Part shown: positions 34,826 through 47,023 of the stretch, in pieces
Layout: every line of letters starts with the position of its first letter
How positions within the stretch are numbered: the first letter of the stretch is position 1
Source of the DNA: Laetiporus sulphureus 93-53
Taxonomy: Eukaryota > Basidiomycota > Agaricomycetes > Polyporales > Laetiporaceae
Direction of reading: 5' to 3'
NCBI RefSeq assembly: GCF_001632365.1
Contig: NW_024468596.1
Coordinates: 1 to 64,000 of the forward strand
DNA length: 64,000 nucleotides
The notes under the pieces: generated by a model
The model's database searches: none
Seen by the model: only the letters and a program-made list of their open reading frames with translations
What the model was told of the DNA's origin: nothing
Made by a program: the position numbers and the translations under genes

Positions 34826-35936
34826 TTGCACTTCGTGCTTCCTCCAAGAGATGAGTGCGAGAGCGGGGATGTGCAGCAAAGGACGCAGGGGTGAAGAGAG
34901 GGGAGGGGAACTCGGAATAGCATTTGAGAGCTGGGAGGAACACGCTGCATTCAGTTTGAGCTCCCGCATTATACCGCTCCATCCCATGTTTGCCGACTGA
35001 CGTAAATTCATAAAGGTTCTCTATTGTATGGCATAGTGGCGCCTGTTGTCCTGCGACAGCTAAAGGAAAGTAGACTTCGATGGGAAGGATGATGAAGTCC
35101 GTAATCCAATCGATGGACTGGGTTCCGTGGTCTCGAAAGAGGTATGGGTATGAGACCAGGGCTCTGCGTTTTTTTCGGCTCAAAGCGTACCGCTGAATCG
35201 ACACAAGACTTGACCGGCACAATTTGTTCTGGGCCGAACGGTGAAGTACAGCGAAGAGCAAGCATCGCGCTGAAATTGGCTATTGACACTGGCCTGTCAT
35301 ATGATAACTGTACAGCCCTTCAGTGTGCTTTCTGAGGTTGTGATCATCCTCCCGAAAGGGACATACTGAATAGCAAAGAAACGTTGTGCTATACTAAGCC
35401 TCTGAGGAGCAGATTCTGGAGCAGTGATCATCCGACTGCGAACCAATCAGTTACACCAGCGCATTCTTCAGACTGCCGTGCCAAGGACAAGGTGCGAAGA
35501 TACTTATGCATTAGACTCAGAACTCTCAAACCATGTAATCGTGCCAGTCTGCCCTGTGCCTTCGGATACTATTGGTTCTCCATTGCCAACACAAGCAAGT
35601 ATTTGCATGAGCGATGGGCATGGGCTGCATTTCTGAACCTCCGAGTTTTTCATTTGGTGTAGCTTCTGCCATGGGCAATCACATTATGATGTGATACGAC
35701 TTAGCCTGAGGGATGATTCACAGATGCAACATACGGTAACACTAGGATCAACTGAAGACGAGAATATGGCAAACAAATAAACACAATAATCTGCAGTAAA
35801 GAGAGATTATCCAAAGCCGAATCGTGATTTCTCACATGCAAAGTCAACTGACAAAATCCACCAAGTCCGTTACACGCATGCGAAGTAAGCGCAAGCAGCG
35901 TACCATGACAAAGAACAAAAGCAGAACGGAAGCGTA
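34826..35936. other. Convergent intergenic region, gene E and the Myb protein
   Basis: No supported gene. The overlapping open frames at 34574-35289 on the minus strand have no domain and largely shadow gene E and its flank. Confidence 0.4.
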
Positions 35937-38872
35937 TTAGTGAACTCCATCCCAGCTGGACCGCTTCCGCTTGTTTTCGTTCCCCTTGCGGAGTAGTAGG
36001 TCCTGCGGCGACACCGAGCTCTGCCCGCGATGATGCATTGGCATCATGCGGCCCATCGCGGGTGGTGTGCTATTCGCGCTCTGCGACATCATCGGGATGT
36101 GCTGCGTTAATGAAGGCGGGAGGCCTAGCCGGGACGCCGTCGCAAACGTTTCTGCCAAGTCGAGTGCTTGTCCTTGCCTCGCAATATCCGCGCTGGTCCT
36201 CGAGAACGCCGTGCTTGGTCCGGCATCCATGGCATCGGTAGTAGACACGACGTTGTTCGTATAATAGTGCAGATCGAGGAAGGGCAGGTCATACATATCT
36301 CCTTGCTGCCGCCAGCTGTCCATCGAGAATGGTATTGTGTTCTGATACGTCTGCTCATGAGGCGCCGCAGGGTTGTTCGGCTGCAGCGGAAGAAGATCCA
36401 TAAGCGACAACGAACGCGGCGACGTGTGCAAGGGCCTTGACTTCAGCAATTGTGTCTGTGCTGCTCGAGGCACAGCCGTGCGATGTTCTGAGGGAGGAAC
36501 AGACACTGAGCGATTATGCGCCGCTGTCATATTGGACTGCTGCCTGAATGGTCGCAAAGCCGTCGTCTGCGGCGTCCCTGGTGGCGTGAGTTCGTGCGTG
36601 AGGCCGACAATATCGTCCAATGTCTGCTGAGGAAAGCTGAATGCACTTATGTCCGCAAGGCTCATCGCGCAGTCCTGGTCATCCTTTGGAACGGCAGTGT
36701 CCACTGTCTCCTCCATAGGATCATGGATATCCACCTGGTCGTTAAGAGTGATCGACGTCAACTCAATCTCATCAATGCCAGGCAACGCGGGAGTATGCAA
36801 CTGCATAGGATGCAACCCGCCCACAGACGGCGACTGCAAGCCCGACAGCCCCAGCCCTGCACTGCCAAACCCGAAGCCGGGCCCGTAATCAAATGGTTGA
36901 GGCGGCTGGTGTGTACGCGCACCAAAGATGAGATCTCCAGCGTAGTCCGAATGATGTGTAAACCCGCGGAAGCTGCTGGGCGTGAACATGTCCGGATCTG
37001 AGAATGTCGAGTGCGTGTCGCCGATGCCGACCTCCGACGCGAAGTCGTGCGCGAGTGATGGTGGGAAGAGGTCATATCGGTCGAGCACGCCATGGTTGAG
37101 GTGCGCGAAAGAGAATGGCGAAGAAGGCGCGGGTGAGGCGCCGCCCGCAAAAGAGGAACTACAACTCGACGCGGCAGATGGATCAAGACGCGGGTTGGGC
37201 GATAGCCAGTCTTGTGGACCCCAAGCCGACTTCCCAATCATAGTCGGAAAGCCATCATTCCGTCGATGGAATGGGGAATGGCTCAAAAAGTAGTCTGAAG
37301 AAATGTGCGATGAGGTAGGTGATGCGGCATTTGTGGTAGATGACCAGGTGCCAGGATTGGGCGGCCTATCGAGGCTGGACGACCATGTCTGCGATTGTGA
37401 CGAGTCCGTCAACTCTGAAAGTGACGAACTAGGAATCACGTCAGGGTTTGAGAGAAATTCTCCCAAAGGGTCCGCAGTCTGTATGTCCATCTCATTCGCA
37501 AACGGCTCGGGCGTGGATGCGGATGCGGACGCTGACGCGGCCGTCACTTCTGCTGGCGGACTGGTCTGCTTGAGAATAGTCCTTGACAGCTCCTCTTCGC
37601 CGTCTGAGCTGTCCTCATCCTCCGAACACGTCGCGCTCTCGGGCACGCTCTTTGTTCCGCCCCGAAACAGCCCTTGTGTAGTGTGTCTACGCGTCCTCCG
37701 CACAGGGCCTGTCGCGCCGCTGGATGCGATCTGATCATCGGTGGCAGCCCTCACAGGCTGCGGCACCTGCCCCTTCTTCTTTGCGGAGTTCCGCGGCTTG
37801 TAACCCGCAGCCTGATACAAGTCTGGAAATGCGTTCCGGAAACGATCACGCAGGTCGGTGGAGCGTCGATTCTGCTCTTGGAATATGGGATCCTTCACGA
37901 TCGTCGCCCACACGGTGCCGTGTTTGTCGTATCCCGCCTTTAGTGCTCGGTCTTCCTCCTCCGTGAACGGCCGCCGCTTCTTACTGCGCGTCTTTTCAAA
38001 TATGGAGGTCCCGTCGGGGAGGGCAGAACGGATCTTGGAGGAGAGGTGAGTCTTGGCATTGGGGTAATGCTGCTTGTATGCATCGGGGAAGTAGGTACGG
38101 AACCTGGGAGATATGTCAGCACGTTCAGCAGTCCGCCTCCGTACGAGGATTCAATTGGCCCTCAAAAAGAATGGCCATGTTCGAAACCCGCAACAGGCCT
38201 TTGACGCGTGTAAGGTACTGAACGCATTCGCAGAGCACTGCACGAATGACGGATGCGAAGCGGGGGCGACCGGATGATTTGGTCATGAATTCATACCTGT
38301 CCTTGAGGTCCACGGGTGACCGATTGTCAAACTTGAACTCTGGGTCGTTGAGTATAGACTTCCAATTCCCTACGCCCCACTAGAGCGAAAGAGTTATGCG
38401 ACATGATATATGCCACTGGTTGGGACGCCACACTCACCTTGTTACATCCATTCACCAACATCTGCGTCTCCTCCATTGTCCACTTCTTTCTTGGCTTCTT
38501 CTCGGGAGCGGGCAGAGGAGGCTCTTCGTCTTGGAGGCGGTCATTGTTGTCATCGATCCTGCGCATCTTGCCCCTCTTCTCGGGTGCGAGACTCGAAGAT
38601 TCGCTGCTGGAAGAGTGCACGCCGAGTCCCGTGTCATCGCGGAACTTCCACGCACTGAACAGCCGTGGAGAGTCAGGCAAAGCGAGGGAAACACGCCGCT
38701 GTTTCAGGGGCGTAGATGAAGCCGATGAACACTCGGTTGATGATGGAAAGGGAGCAATGAAAGAGAATGTCGAGGTCGAGGGCAGCTTGCTGCTGAGCTC
38801 TGAAGAATTCTTCATCATGGTGTTGTCAGAGGTGTCGTCTCGGTAGCTCGTCACCGCGTCGTCACCAGTCAA
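35937..38872 (-). CDS. Two-Myb telobox protein (Tay1/Teb1-like)
   Basis: Three exons: 38872-38438, 38379-38297 and 38103-35937; 2685 nt, 894 residues. Two consecutive Myb/SANT domains lie near residues 129-185 and 213-270. The first starts RKKWTMEETQMLVNGCNKWG and ends in the telobox VDLKDRFRTYFPD. The second starts RRPFTEEEDRALKAGY and ends TDLRDRFRNAFPD. The VDLKDRFR-type third helix is the signature of telomere-repeat binders. Two tandem telobox Mybs in the N-terminal part recall Yarrowia Tay1 and S. pombe Teb1, which bind TTAGGG-like repeats in vitro and can act as transcription factors. The remaining 620 residues are Ser/Pro-rich and probably disordered, with a basic end (RKGNENKRKRSSW). 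Choice among telomere and transcriptional roles is inference. Confidence 0.8.
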
Positions 38873-39380
38873 ATGGGATCTGACGAAGAGGTGCGCAGAG
38901 CTCAGATATTAAATGTAGGAGGTCGTCGGAATCGCAAATTGCAGACACGTTGAAGGCTACGTCGCCGTCTATGAAGATCTGGATGAGCGTGATGATCAAG
39001 GAAAAAGGTAAGGAGCACGCGTTGCGAGTACGGACGAGCTGCAGGTAAGTCGCTCGCTTGATGGTAGATGTCTACTCGGATTACTATATTTGGTGGCTAT
39101 GCATATTAACGACCACCTTCCCGGCGTTGTTTCACGAAATTTCACAGCAGCTTTTATAAGTCCACAGGACATTATATGCGACCGTAATGCACACCAGTAC
39201 ATGCCCAACTCAGCATAATGTACAGTGACCTCGTCCCAGTAGCGGTGTCTTATTATATTTCTCGTGGGATGTCCGCTCGGAAGCCCAAACTTGCTTGCGC
39301 ATGTGGAACTATGGGATACTCTTTCTGGAATCTGAACCAGACAATCCACAGGCAACATAAAGGTACACAACTTTGGACGA
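38873..39380. other. Intergenic between RPN9 and the Myb gene
   Basis: The promoter of the Myb gene and the 3' flank of RPN9, both on the minus strand. No other feature is recognised. Confidence 0.4.
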
Positions 39381-40876
39381 TCAACCATTCACAAGGACCT
39401 CGGGCGCAATCCGCTCCTCCACCGTGTGCAGCTTCTCACCCCAGACAGCGAGTCTCTGCGCGAGCTGCCCGATTTGCTCCCTCGACAGTACGCGTGGCTG
39501 TACCCACGTAATGTGCGCCTTCTGGTCTACTTGGTCTAGTGATCCTCGGATCAGCTTCAGACTGAAACGAATTGCGTGTTAGCAATGGCTAATAAGAGTC
39601 TGGCCAGTAAGCAAGCATGGCCCACCTCAGCGCTTTCATCACCAAGTGCTCGACTTCATGTAAGGGTAATCGTGTCTCCTCAGCAATGGTCTGGAACGAC
39701 ATCGTCCGATCGTTAGCACCCCGTTTGAACACCGACTCGATGAGCGCCATGAGGCAGATCTTCTGTCGGAGGAACGAGTAATTCTCGTGCAGGATTGGCT
39801 GTGCACGGCCGCTCAGTTACTCGCACGTTCATTTGTTCGGCAGAGTCGCGCACGCACCTCCTGCGGGAACAGTGGCGCGAGGCCTTCGAATTTGCCAATG
39901 TTTCCCTCGTTGAAGGTGAAGAGTAGCTTCTTCAACCAGTCGTGCGGCGTGTTGTCCAGAGCATCCAGGATGGGGTGCATTAGCTGCACGTACATATGAG
40001 TCATTCATGACTCATATCATATGTTAAAAGTGATCTGCGCGACGTACTAGTTCACCAAAGTTGTAAATTGTGTCACCCAGGAACGCAGAAACGGCCAAGT
40101 CGTGCGCGCGTACAAGTCGCTCTTCCGCATTGAGATCCTTCGCGGGGTCGATACATGCAAGGTATAGCAATGAGTTGCGGTAATATGGAGCATACTCGGC
40201 CTTCGCCTGAGGATCGGTGAGCATTGCAGAAGACATGACGATTACTCTCACCTTGTAGTAGTCAGCTGCCACTCCATAATATGCCGCGTTCACAATGCTT
40301 TCCACACTTGGGAGCTCATCCAAGATCTTCCACGCGCCATCGATATCTGTCTTAGTGCCCTCCAAATCACCATAGAGTAGCTTTGCGTGTGCTAAGGTTG
40401 CAAGCAGAAGCACATGCGCTTCTGGGGATTTCTTGGTATCCACACGAGTGAGCAAGTCAGTTAGAAAAGCGAGATGGGTTGCGGGGTCTTATGATATGAA
40501 ATGCTCAGCAAGATCGATGCCGATATGGGTAGCGTACGTACTGTCGATCTCCTTGGACACTTTTACACCCATTTCCACGAGCCTAAGCTGGTTGAGCTTC
40601 GACTCGAAGTCTCGCACAAACTTATCAAACACATCCACTCGATACGGTCGCGATAGTGGGTGGTCGAGGAACTCGAATAGCTTATTTGTCAATTGGTGCC
40701 ATAGTCTGCGGGGAACGCGTCAGCCTGGGCATGGTTTCTTGAGCGGGGACTACGCACTTACGGCTGTACAGCACTTGAAATGACTCGAAGAATGGGTGAA
40801 GTTCTGCTGGCGTCGCTGAGACCCCTTGAGAGAGGTACTCGTCGACGTCGAGTTTTGGCCTTGAACTGGTCGCCAT
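39381..40876 (-). CDS. RPN9: 26S proteasome regulatory subunit Rpn9 (PSMD13)
   Basis: Seven exons: 40876-40758, 40705-40542, 40487-40252, 40206-40048, 39983-39858, 39798-39626 and 39561-39381; 1158 nt, 385 residues, close to the usual 376-393. The sequence runs VDEYLSQG, LYSRKLWHQLT, DVFDKFVRDFESKLNQL, EAHVLLLATLAHAKLLYGDLE, YNFGELLMHPILDAL and WLKKLLFTFNEGNI. The PCI domain follows (FQTIAEETRLPLHEVEHLVM, then LIRGSLDQVDQKAHITWVQP) and the C-terminal helix (LAQRLAVWGEKLHTVEERI). Rpn9 is a PCI subunit of the proteasome lid and stabilises the Rpn10 contact. Every intron is 45-65 nt and GT-AG, and the frame is unbroken. Confidence 0.94.
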
Positions 40877-42721
40877 TCCGAGATGTAAGATGTCGATCGA
40901 CAGGGGGTCAATCTGTGGTTCTACACGTCAGTGACTATAAAATGTGCTGCATCGGTGGTGGCAGCGCTGAGAAGTGACCTACGGCAGGGATACGCGTCGA
41001 ATTATACGACAGAGGCGAATATGATGTAGTGCATGCGGAATTGCCACCCTTGAGGACGCGTAGGCGTTATTTGGCACTGTTTGTCAAAAGCCTTGAAATA
41101 TAACAAGTGCAAACAATCTCCTTGTGGCGCAGCAACTTCAAGCTTCGTCGATCAGCCATTTGACCGACTCAGCGAGATGCTGATTTATCGAAATGTTGAC
41201 TTGTTTTAGGCATAAATGCTTTATTTTCGTTTCTAAAGGATGGAAGCTGAGATGCGCGAACATCAGTACAAATTCTCCAATCGGCCCTGACGCAACACGT
41301 TTCGTGTTGGTTATGATCTGGCTTCTATAGGTGAGCAACTCTGTAAGCCAATGAAGTGCTGGAACTAGAAGGGTGAACTCCCATACACGCCTTCGTGCCT
41401 ACTTATGACTCCCTTTTTGTTCTATTCATCTCTCATGAAAGCGATGTCTGTTGGAGCACGCAATCCCGCTACGTCCGTCGGCCGCGCGCCAGCTACCTTA
41501 TATGGTAACGCTACTCAACGCCCAGCGCGGTGTGACCGGTAGTCTTGGGCTCGGGTGTTTTCGGACACATTTACTCTCGGACTTAGTTACCCGTGTGTTT
41601 CCGTGGTTATATACTTGCGCACGTCGCCCGCTCCCCTCAGACATTGTCTCCCTGCTAGGAGTACCAACGCTGAGGTGAGCTCCATACTGTGCACTCATAG
41701 TTACCCTGTATTCACACTCTCTTTAGCTTATACGCGTCTCCGACGCACTTAGGTGAATACACAGACGTTGTCTCCCTGCTAGGAGTACCAACGCTGAGCT
41801 TATACGCGTCTCCGACGCACTTAGTACTCCGTAGGTTCTCATAATGTCAAGCCGGCAAGCATCAAGTTGCATCATGGAGGCTCGATAAAGCCCCAGTTCG
41901 ATATTGAGGGTTTTTATCGCCGCACGAAGGGAGCGGATGTGTCGCGGATTCTCTATATGCAATATCAATCAAACCAAAGCGACTGTCCCGCGGATACAAT
42001 TATATACTCATGTTTCCCGTGTTTCAAGTTATTTTTTGACGGAGGGCGCGTAATTCTTCACAGCCCTTTGAGGACTGCGTTAGCACCTATAACCTTCAGA
42101 TGAGGCCAGTAATTTCGTCGCAATGTGGACAATCGTCACATGCGGGAAGACGCCAACATTATCCCATATCCTGCCAAACTTGTCCACAAGTTGGTCCGAG
42201 GAGACTTTGCAGAGAACGATATGAGTGAGTAGCATTACATTTTACAACACGTCCGCTGTTATAACAACAATCAGCCCGTAGTACGTCTAAACCGGCGAGA
42301 ATTCTTTACAGGCTCCGTGATCACGCATGCGAGTAATTACATGCTGTTGTTGGTCAAATTTCCGTTCATCTGAACCCCCGAGCCATATCGAATGCATTCC
42401 ATGCGTTGATGCTTTATCAATCCCAGTCATCAGTACTCTTCTCTAGCCGACCTCTGCGGCAATGCACTCATGTATGAAACCGATCATGAAAGATGTTAGA
42501 AATGCGCTCATGTTCTGCAACCCTAAGTTAAGCACTTCACCGTGTGATGACTACGAGCTGCTACTGCATAACTGGCATGGATAGCACAATGGTACGTGCA
42601 AGTGGCATGGGGCGACCAGAAAATGCACCGCGTGTACTTAAACTAACGATAGAAATGACCACGAAATCTTTAACCGACTGTCTCTCCAAACTTCATCTGA
42701 TGAACTGAATCACCTAGGACC
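40877..42721. other. Gene-poor interval with a spliced-form tandem duplication
   Basis: No complete gene is supported. The notable content is the 41641-41824 duplication (separate entry). At 42120-42231 a plus-strand stretch reads like protein (MREDANIIPYPAKLVHKLV) and ends at a GTGAGT donor-like site, suggesting a gene fragment I cannot identify. A TATA-like TTATATAC at 41607 precedes the duplicated segment by about 30 nt. Confidence 0.4.
41641..41824 (+). repeat. Tandem duplication: one copy with a 52-nt intron, one without
   Basis: Copy 1 is 41641-41674 plus 41727-41752, separated by a GTGAGC...CTTTAG segment (41675-41726, 52 nt) that looks like a normal basidiomycete intron. Copy 2 (41765-41824) is the same 60 nt joined exactly at that junction, with one mismatch. 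Both copies are preceded by CAG. They are separated by only 12 nt (GTGAATACACAG). The plus strand reads DIVSLLGVPTLSLYAS across the join, but I do not recognise a protein. Confidence 0.9.
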
Positions 42722-44301
42722 TCACGCAAATGCCACTTTGACTCCTTGCGCGGCAATTTGAGCGAAGTATACCGTGTCGTTAGCCAGAATGACCAGCTCT
42801 CCTTTGTCCGCAAAGATCATGTTAGCTGAGACGCTTCCCAGGAAGAACTTGCCGATGAGCGTGCCATCATGGTCCCAAATCTGGTATGTATTGAATCGTA
42901 TAAAGTCGTTTGCAGTCGAACGGGATTGCTCACATGCACACCATCTCCGCATGCCGAATAGATGTTACCCTTAGAATCCACCTGAATGCCATCAGGCACA
43001 CCAGCGTCGATGTAAGCAAAGACTCGACGGTTGAGGAAAACCTGAGAGTGCGGGTCGACGTCGAAAGCATAGCTGTTGAATCGGACTCAGTGAGCTTGAA
43101 CGGGAATTTGGATGAAAGGCGTTTGAACAACTTACATAGTAGCAGGGTCTGTCTGGTTCCTGCCCAAGAACCCAGCGGCCGCAGCTGTGTCTCCGCTGTA
43201 ATTTATTCGCTCAATCAGGCAAAGCCAAGATCATAAAACATGCCCGCGTACATGTATGCAATATTGCCGTCGGGCGAAAATGCAAGTCCATTTGGCCGCT
43301 TGAGACCATCGGCTACAACTCGGATGTGTCCAGTGTCCGGGTCAAATCGGTAGCCTTGATTCGGTAGTAGCGGAGCTGGCTTAAAACCCTTCAAAAATCC
43401 GTATCTGTTGTAACCAAGATCAAGAGTAAGCCCTTCAGTCTCGACTACGCAACGTACGTGACGTCCGTGAAGAATATCTTCCCGCTCTTCGGGTGTATCT
43501 TGCCATCGTTCAACGAGTTGAATTGCCTCCCGAAGTAGTTGTCTACGAGGATCGTGACATTGTGCGGCGGAGCTGGGTTGACAATCGCAAGTGAAGCGGG
43601 TTTAACGCCACTTCCGGAATTGAAGAAGAGAAGGGATGATCTATATGGTCCAGTGCTACCCCATGTCATCTGGATGGACTCCGGCAGTTGAAGCTTCCAT
43701 TCGTGCAACTATGAGCACTTCTATAATCGACAACAGATACCACAGTCTTCACCTGTGTCACCGTGACATTGATCGGAGCTGCAAGAGTGTCAGACGCAGC
43801 GATCGCACTTCGAACGTCCTTCATGCTGATTTTAGATATCTTGTTGTTTGCGCTACAGTCGAACAGGCCAGAAGGCCCACTGCAATTACTCGAGAAGAAC
43901 ACTTCATCCGTTTCCGGTAGCCATACTGGAGCCTCATGCGCGAAGACAGAGCCTGGGATCGAAGCGATGACGCGCAAGGAGGGAGAAGGTCCTACGACGT
44001 CAAGGAAAGCTGGATGAAAGACTTGGAAGAACGGCGCTCTGTTGTTTGTCGGATTGAAATGCTCCTGAAACGCGTCTTGACGAAAAGTGGCTCCATCGCC
44101 CATCACATTGTACAGAAGCGGATTCGCCAGCTGGATCCTCTGTCAACGTGCCTCGTCGACACTAAAAGGATCAAGCATGCTCACAACACATTGTGGAGGT
44201 AGATCCAGAGTATTGAGAGGCCGCTGATACACACCAGATGACCACAGCGAGGTGAAAAGACGGGTAATAGAGGCAATTTCGGGCAGCCGGAAGCTCAACA
44301 T
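42722..44301 (-). CDS. SMP-30/gluconolactonase-type lactonase
   Basis: A multi-exon minus-strand gene. Exon 1 (44301-44185) begins MLSFRLPEIA and reaches LNTLDLPPQCV. A 45-nt intron (44184-44140) removes an in-frame TGA, and the next exon reads RIQLANPLLYNVMGDGATF. Further pieces carry EAPVWLPETDEVFFSSN, LQLPESIQMTWGSTG, DNYFGRQFNSLNDGKIHPKSGKIFFTD, GYRFDPDTGHIRVVADGLKRPNGLAFSPDG, IDAGVPDGIQVDSKGNIYSACGDGV and a last exon ending VKVAFA at 42722. EAPVW, FNSLNDG, RPNGLAFSPDG and VPDGIQVD are the metal-site blades of the SMP-30 six-bladed propeller, whose fungal members hydrolyse lactones. No strong signal peptide is visible with this start, which is therefore uncertain. Confidence 0.8.
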
Positions 44302-44727
44302 CCCGTTGCACAACCTCTCAATGATCTGTTCTCAGCCGGAAGTTCAGGCACACGAACCGAAGATCGTTGAAAAATTAACTCACCAAGATGACCCTCTTGG
44401 GCTTGAGGACTCGACAGTGCTCCTTTCAAGGCGACCATCCCACTTATCGTTGATATACATCCATCATGGTATCAAGAAGCCAGGAAGTTTCACTGAAAGT
44501 TCAATTCTGAATACGCTTGTGCAGCTGACGCGACGCGTGCCACAGACGGGGCGCCTTCGGGAAGCCGGTGGATGCAAACTCTAATAGCAAGGGTCAAGAA
44601 AGCGATATATACTGACACTTCATATACTCTCCAATCTAGATACTGGATACACCATTGTAGGTGTTGCAATACTAAACTAGCTCTAGAATACGAGAATTCT
44701 ACAAGAAAGCTTACCTTAGCCCCAGGG
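44302..44727. other. Spacer upstream of the lactonase gene
   Basis: No separate gene is supported. On the minus strand at about 44395-44340 there is an intron-like GTGAGT...ACAG segment whose downstream frame runs into the lactonase exon, so an additional 5' exon is possible. Confidence 0.3.
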
Positions 44728-47023
44728 TCATATGGACGCTTTGCCCCTCGGCTCGTACGGGAGTAGCAGCGCAAGCGCTCCGCTCCCCATGATCAGCGCT
44801 CCCGATACATAAACGGGGACCGCCGTGGAGAGGTTAGCATAAAGCGCAATGACCGGGGCCTGACGTGCGTCCTCAGCATCGTCGTTATGAAATGAGGCGA
44901 GAGAATGTACTGACGATAATGCCAAATATACGCGTGGCAGTGGCAGTTAGGCCGTTGCCGGTACCACGGTCCTTCGCAGGAAACACTTCTGGTGATATCG
45001 CGTACAACACCCCGTACATGATCTTGGAGATCCTGCATGAGCATGAATATGCTGCTTCTCCATATCTGTGGACTCACATTGCTCGCGAAGGCATACCTGC
45101 CAGCAACGCATAAGTTAGAGAAGCTTCACGACTGCGGTATGTGAAAGTACTAACCCACAGTTCCAGCCCAGAAGAGCGTAAGAATTCCGGGCCGTGGTAC
45201 TCGCGAAGAGGAAGATACCAGTGAGCCCTGTCTTTCGCGGGGGGTCGTTGAACAATGACATCAAGTGCAAGCAAGGAAGTACTCGCCCGCAGAGGCCGCC
45301 AAGGTCCCCTTACGTCCCATGTACGGCTGTTCTACAGCCCAGCCAGCGACGAATGCACTGGGAACGCCGATGGCACCTAGGATGACTTCCTACGGTAGTA
45401 TATTTTTGAGGTGTCCTGCGAACAACAAAGAAACGGCTGAACACACCTCGCGGTACGTGGTATAGTAGGAGCTGTCCCCGAACTTCGCCCCACGATGCGC
45501 GAGCCTAAAGACCTGGTCAATGCCTCAACGGTTGAGACACGTTAAAGTTTACGCACAAATATGGCAGGAAGCTGTTATACAGAGTAGACGCCAGGCCAAT
45601 GATTCCTGGGGTTGTTTGTTAGTTGCGTCGACCGACACTGCCCACAGTAACATGCCATACCCCAGAGTGCAATCAGCAGACTGGTCGACCATGCCAGTCT
45701 CGCCGTCTTGAAGAGGTTCTTGATATGGTGGGTGCTCCAAGAGGAACCCTCGCTCAGCACCCTTCGGCCGGGAGCAGCACTCGCGGCATCCTTAGACGCC
45801 TTCTCCCCAGCGCTCGTTAATTGTTCTACGGTGAGACTGGACGTATGACCGTTGTACGTCGCGATCCTATGAACCACAGCGACAGCCTCAGCATCCCGCC
45901 CGCGGCCCACCAGGAATCGCGGGCTCTCCTCGAGATGGAACGCGAAGAAGCGCACGGCCCACAGAAGGAGCGTCAGGCCCCCCAGCGCGAACAGCAGATA
46001 GCGCCAGCCCATGTTGTCGGTGCGTGTGCACGTCGTGGAGTCCTCGGGGCAGGAGAAGTTGGATATGATTGGCCATGCAATCTGGGTCGGAAATTGTAAG
46101 TGCCGGACGACCAATTTACGCAAAACCTCATTCTCGACGCACCAGACAGGTGATCAACTGCCCGACGGACCACCATATGGACAGGACCGTCAATAGGTAT
46201 TGATGGGTTCCTGGTACAAAATCTGGATCAAATGTCAGCGCATACACTGAGGACAACAACAAAACACAGTCACCTAAGAAAACGGCAGAATCCACGGGCA
46301 TATTGCCACCCACCCCGAAACCAACCACAGCGAACAAAGACGCGAGAGTTACAAAATCGTTCGACCCTCCCGCAGCCAGACCGAATACGCCGGCGATCAG
46401 AAGAGTGAAGTTGAAAGGCCAGCTGAACATCCTGTCAGTTCTACCAGCTGGCTAATGAATCGGCAATTTGCACGAACCGCCGTCCCCAAATATCACAGCC
46501 CAGGGCCCAGATTACCGCGCCCACGAACAAGCCGATGTTCAGCGCCAAGGAAAGCCACGAGCTTTCAACGTCGAATTCGCTCACGACCGGATTCAGAATG
46601 AGACTCGCAACGAGCTGGTGTGACAGTCGAATGAGCACATCACTGAAGGTCGGTGGAGTTCATTATCGCAAGGGACTCACCGGCCAGACGCTGTCACTGC
46701 AGTCCACGTTATGACTGTTATTAATTAAATTGTATACGCATGTAGGCAGGCCGCAGCACGCACGAGAACCATCCGAAGCCAGCCACAATGAACAGATACC
46801 ACTGGTACCTGCCCATTCCAATCTCGCGGATTGCAGAGCTCAGGACACGGGCTTTTGCCTGGTACACGGCATCGATAGACCCCTCCTCGAAGAGAATGTC
46901 TTCTTCGAAGGCCTGCTTTGAGAGGACTGGCGCCGCATCCTTGAGATTCACTGGCACAACCTTGACGTCTGCTGCCTCCTTCTCCAATTCCTGCAAAGAA
47001 CGAGACATAGCAAAGCTGGACAT
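44728..47023 (-). CDS. Major facilitator superfamily transporter
   Basis: A multi-exon gene, about 12 membrane segments. The start is placed at MSSFAMSRSLQELEKE (47023). It continues IGMGRYQWYLFIVAGFGWF (TM1), SLALNIGLFVGAVIWALGCD followed by WGRR (the TM2-TM3 loop motif), FAVVGFGVGGNMPVDSAVF, IWWSVGQLI, MGWRYLLFALGGLTLLLWAV, the SPRFLVGRG loop, WGMACY, GRKGTLAAS, IFLFASTTA, ALLGWNCGYAFASNV, PEVFPAKDRGTGNGL, and a last TM before LPYEPRGKASI. WGRR, SPRFLVGRG and the second-half repeat GRKGTL identify MFS. The GYAFASNVMYGVLYAISPEVFPAKDRGT layout resembles the SV2-like organic-solute group, but the substrate is unknown. One intron (45286-45228) starts with GC and restores frame between GRKGTLAASAG and LTGIFLF. 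Confidence 0.82.

Noticed and set aside
44140..44184. In-frame TGA near the lactonase N terminus, suggesting a pseudogene
   Set aside because: A 45-nt GT-AG intron (GTGAGC...TTGACAG) in phase 0 removes the stop and joins two plausible protein segments.
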